From NCBI RefSeq assembly GCF_031846245.1, contig NZ_JAVRIC010000023.1, forward strand, positions 1 to 64,000: DNA of 64,000 nt, in the 5' to 3' direction. This DNA is from Banduia mediterranea. Its GTDB lineage: Bacteria > Pseudomonadota > Gammaproteobacteria > Nevskiales > Nevskiaceae. Positions 63,132 to 64,000 of the stretch are shown one piece after another. Positions within the stretch are counted from its first letter, which is position 1. The number at the start of each line of letters is the position of its first letter. The position numbers and the translations under genes were made by a program. Under the pieces are notes generated by a model. It worked only from the letters and a program-made list of their open reading frames with translations. It did no database searches and was not told where the DNA came from.

Positions 63132-63356
63132 CTACCCGACGGGATAGCCGTGGCTTTCGAGTACCTGGATCATGTGTGCGCCTTCCCAGGAACCGGGTCG
63201 GCGCACGGCCAGGGCAACGTCTTCGAGCAGCATCGCGGCGAGCCGCGGCAGGTCGAGTCGACCGTGCGTATTGGCCTCGCTCTGGTTCATGCGCTCCAGC
63301 GCTTCCTCGATGAGCGTGTTGTCGTCGTCCGAAATCTCGACGTGGATTCTGATCAC
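63132..63356 (-). CDS. Small acidic protein of the element
   Basis: GTG at 63356 lies seven bases after AGAGGA and opens VIRIHVEISDDDNTLIEEAL. The 74 residues have a beta strand followed by helices and end ESHGYPVG. There is no recognisable catalytic motif. It follows the RadC-like gene by 35 bases on the same strand, so the two probably share a promoter. Function is unknown. Confidence 0.62.
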   Translation of the reverse strand: MIRIHVEISDDDNTLIEEALERMNQSEANTHGRLDLPRLAAMLLEDVALAVRRPGSWEGAHMIQVLESHGYPVG

Positions 63357-63391
63357 GGTGTGGTCCTCTTGTGGTGATGCCTGGAAGGGCG

Positions 63392-63913
63392 CTACAGCCA
63401 GCCCCGCTCGGAGAAGGACACGCCGCCCTCGGCCGAGACGACGAGGTGGTCGAGCACGCGGATGTCGATGACGGCGAGTGCGGCCCTGAGGCGCTCGGTG
63501 AGGGCGCGGTCGGCTGCGCTGGGTTCGGGGCGGCCCGAGGGGTGGTTGTGCGCGAACAGGACCGCGGCGGCGTTGTGCCTCAGCGCGGCCTTGACCGCTT
63601 CGCGCGGATAGACGGCGGCGCCGTCGATCGTGCCGGTGGCCAGTGTCTCCACCGCGATCAGGCGATGCTGGCTGTCGAGCCACAGGCAGTCGAAGCGCTC
63701 ATGGTCGAGCGCGCCGAGGCGGCTGCGCAGGAAGTCCATGACCGCGGACGGACTGGACATGACGCCGAGGCGCCGGCACCGCTTCAGCAGGATGGCCTCG
63801 GCGGCGGACAGGATGGTGTCGTAGGTCAGCGGACCCTGGACGATGTAGCGTCCCTGGGTATCGCGCACGAGCGAAGGTCGAACCGCATCGGGGCGGCGGT
63901 TGGATGCAGGCAT
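63392..63913 (-). CDS. radC: RadC-family JAB-domain protein
   Basis: The 173 residues contain the JAB/MPN metalloprotease-like motif LFAHNHPSGRPEPSAAD, preceded by LGALDHERFDCLWLDSQHRLIAVETLATGTIDGAAVYPREAVKAAL and followed by RVLDHLVVSAEGGVSFSERG. These are the conserved RadC blocks. The N-terminal HhH part of chromosomal RadC is absent or reduced, as usual in RadC copies carried by mobile elements (YeeS-like). Its role there is not established; an anti-restriction or recombination role is often proposed. Confidence 0.9.
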   Translation of the reverse strand: MPASNRRPDAVRPSLVRDTQGRYIVQGPLTYDTILSAAEAILLKRCRRLGVMSSPSAVMDFLRSRLGALDHERFDCLWLDSQHRLIAVETLATGTIDGAAVYPREAVKAALRHNAAAVLFAHNHPSGRPEPSAADRALTERLRAALAVIDIRVLDHLVVSAEGGVSFSERGWL

Positions 63914-64000
63914 GGAGGCTCTCCGGTGAAGCGCGGACAGCGCTCTGCGGGAGCGTGTCCCGCGCGAGAGGGGAGGGTCGAGGTGACCCGGATGTTCAGG

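Larger units (their letters stand above)
21403..64000. mobile_element. Integrative and conjugative element (F-type T4SS, MOBH), right end outside the window
   Basis: All genes from the tRNA-Ala 3' end to the window end are mobile-element genes. They comprise a nearly complete F-type transfer set (traA, L, E, K, B, V, C, W, U, N, F, H, G with trbC and trbI), a MOBH relaxase, TraD, a DUF4400-like protein, a helicase and RadC. Three cargo segments interrupt it. The left boundary is placed at the tRNA because gene type and strand pattern change there. No integrase, excisionase or second attachment site is visible. A length of more than 42 kb is therefore a minimum. Confidence 0.85.

Noticed and set aside
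21403-64000. Insertion sequences or transposase genes
   Set aside because: No transposase or terminal-repeat pair was recognised; cargo edges show only short palindromes.

Overview
The window is GC-rich gammaproteobacterial DNA. A full Pst system, an OprP-type porin, DesT/DesB lipid genes, ClpB, a PA3496-family small protein and an NfeD-slipin pair all point to a free-living gammaproteobacterium near Xanthomonadales, Nevskiales or Pseudomonadales. The exact taxon is inference. Two blocks meet at a tRNA-Ala gene (21327-21402).

Chromosomal block, 1-21402. It opens with the 5' part of a yghU-type glutathione transferase and a broken GST gene. Next come a cytochrome c-FTR1 iron permease, the phosphate regulon (pstSCAB on the minus strand; a Pho-box-preceded porin and phoU on the plus strand), and a fatty-acid desaturation module (TetR/DesT repressor, palindromic operator, ferredoxin reductase, desaturase). 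clpB follows with a sigma-32-like promoter, then a PA3496-family gene, yjbQ, an nfeD-slipin pair, a TIGR04282-like glycosyltransferase and a secreted subtilase with a GlyGly-CTERM-like tail.

Integrated conjugative element, 21403 to beyond 64000. It starts directly after the tRNA-Ala terminator. Its backbone is an F-type conjugation system with a MOBH (TraI_2) relaxase, laid out on the minus strand roughly as in SXT/R391-like elements: lytic transglycosylase, traA, L, E, K, B, V, [gap], traC, trbI, trhF-like peptidase, traW, U, trbC, traN, F, H, G, [gap], traI, traD, DUF4400-like protein. XRE, PAS and a frameshifted gene lie at the tRNA end. A helicase, a RadC protein and two unknown genes lie at the far end. 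No integrase is seen, so the other end and probably the integrase lie outside the window.

Three cargo insertions interrupt this backbone. (1) Between traG and traI is a tightly packed minus-strand operon: C5-cytosine methyltransferase, McrB-like ATPase, DUF2357/McrC-like nuclease, Vsr endonuclease and an SMC/RloC-like ATPase. (2) Between traV and traC, on the opposite strand, is a complete type III CBASS locus whose effector joins a SLOG/STALD-like sensor to a purine-nucleosidase domain (a candidate ATP nucleosidase), followed by CD-NTase, HORMA, TRIP13-like ATPase and a DEDDh exonuclease. (3) Between the transglycosylase and the helicase is a solitary AT-richer gene with two HEPN-like R-x5-H motifs. 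Related short GTCCGCT...AGCGGAC palindromes lie at edges of all three cargo segments, which suggests a common insertion or boundary mechanism.
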